From assembly GCA_934565425.1 (NCBI GenBank), contig CAKTHW010000089.1, positions 1 through 6,266 of the forward strand: 6,266 nt of DNA. The letters are read 5' to 3'. The position numbers and the translations under genes are program-made. This document shows positions 5,638-6,266 of the stretch, one piece after another (the stretch's first letter is position 1; the number at the start of each line of letters is the position of its first letter). The stretch is from an uncultured Oscillospiraceae bacterium. GTDB taxonomy: Bacteria > Bacillota > Clostridia > Oscillospirales > Oscillospiraceae. The notes under the pieces are model-generated. The model saw nothing but the letters and a program-made list of their open reading frames with translations. It made no database searches and had not been told where the DNA came from.

Positions 5638-6266
5638 TTATTCTGTTTTGGCTTTGGTCGGCTTGGAGCTGAGCACCATGCCCAGCACGATGAGGACCGC
5701 TCCGCCGATGCCCATGAGGGTGATGGTCTCGTCCAGATAGAGGGCGGCGCTGACCATGGTCACGAAGGGGATGGCGTAGATGTACATGGTGGTCTGGAGC
5801 ACCCCCAGCGTGTCCGCCGCCGAGTTCCAGCACACGTAGCACAGGGCGCTGCCCAGCACGCCCAGGAAGAGCAGACCCAGCAGCAGAGTGGGCTGGGTGA
5901 ACAGGGTGGGGATGGGGAAGGGCTTGCCCTCGATGGCCAGCAGGGGGAGGGTGGTGAGGATGCCGTAGAACATGAGCTTCCGGGAGATGAGGTAGCTGGA
6001 GAAGCGGGAGCTGTACCGCTGCAGGATGAGGCTGTACACCGCCCAGGACAGGGCTGCGCCCACCGAGAGCAGGTCGCCGATGGGGTTCAGCTTGAGCACC
6101 ACTGCGCCATTGAGCACCACCATGACCATGCCCACCAGCGCCACCAAAATGCCCAGCACCGTGTTCCGGTTGGGCTTCTCGCTGCCGGGCGTCAGCGCCA
6201 GCAGGATGGCGGTGAGCACCGGTGCGGTGGAGACCAGGATGCTCACGTTGGAGGACTGGGTGTAGG
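5638..6266 (-). CDS. EamA/DMT-family membrane transporter, C-terminal part (runs off right edge)
   Basis: A multi-pass inner-membrane carrier of the drug/metabolite transporter superfamily; 208 residues are visible up to the stop at 5638-5640. About seven hydrophobic segments can be seen (visible residues near 6-25, 34-52, 63-82, 95-111, 127-146, 157-176 and 181-199). Full EamA proteins have ten in about 290-300 residues, so roughly the first three are missing beyond the edge. The second EamA repeat runs from GDLLSVGAALSWAVYSLI (63-80) to the end, with the typical ALYLDETITLMGIGGAVLIVLGM (174-196, hallmark Glu 179) and a short polar tail. The GTG at 6244-6246 is not a start: the frame continues upstream as YTQSSN, matching the usual lead-in to SILVSTAPVLTAI. 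Substrates in this family range over amino acids, nucleosides and metabolites and cannot be read from the sequence. It converges on the ABC operon, with no evident shared role. Confidence 0.9.
   Translation of the reverse strand, partial: YTQSSNVSILVSTAPVLTAILLALTPGSEKPNRNTVLGILVALVGMVMVVLNGAVVLKLNPIGDLLSVGAALSWAVYSLILQRYSSRFSSYLISRKLMFYGILTTLPLLAIEGKPFPIPTLFTQPTLLLGLLFLGVLGSALCYVCWNSAADTLGVLQTTMYIYAIPFVTMVSAALYLDETITLMGIGGAVLIVLGMVLSSKPTKAKTE

Noticed and set aside
6244..6246. GTG as the start of the EamA-type gene
   Set aside because: The same frame continues upstream to the window edge with residues typical of the family, and a start here would lose about three of ten membrane segments. 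The gene is simply cut by the edge.

Overview
The window reads like part of a Gram-positive gut anaerobe of the class Clostridia, possibly an Oscillospiraceae-type organism. The genes are GC-rich with a strong preference for C- or G-ending codons, the main intergenic region is A/T- and homopolymer-rich, the ribosome binding sites are strong AGGAGG types, and the solute-binding protein carries a typical Firmicutes lipoprotein signal. The taxonomic guess is inference from style only.

Layout. Bases 1-220 (minus) hold the start of an unrecognised protein that runs off the left edge, with a near-consensus promoter behind it. Bases 221-638 are a 418-base divergent intergenic region. It holds the leftward promoter with an inverted repeat over its -10 box, a run of G tracts able to form a G-quadruplex, A tracts, a CCCCGTTTT direct repeat with nested dyads, a weaker rightward promoter and a small leader hairpin. 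Bases 639-5592 (plus) hold a complete five-gene ABC importer operon: lipoprotein solute-binding protein (family 5), two permeases and two ATPases, with gaps of 13-47 bases. A strong hairpin at 5604-5634 ends the operon and probably also serves the converging gene on the minus strand. Bases 5638-6266 (minus) hold most of an EamA/DMT-type membrane transporter that runs off the right edge.

How they work together. The lipoprotein would capture a ligand outside the membrane and hand it to the permease heterodimer, with the two ATPases driving import. The superfamily is the peptide/nickel (Dpp/Opp/Nik) importers. Gene order and protein lengths fit the compact nickel-type (Nik) layout as well as or better than the longer Dpp/Opp layout, because both ATPases lack the C-terminal extension usual in DppD/DppF. 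Residues typical of dipeptide or nickel binding are not evident in the binding protein, so the substrate is open.

I see no CRISPR array, tRNA, rRNA, insertion sequence or phage gene, and no clear new multi-gene system. The least explained parts are the structured 418-base intergenic region and the unidentified gene at the left edge.
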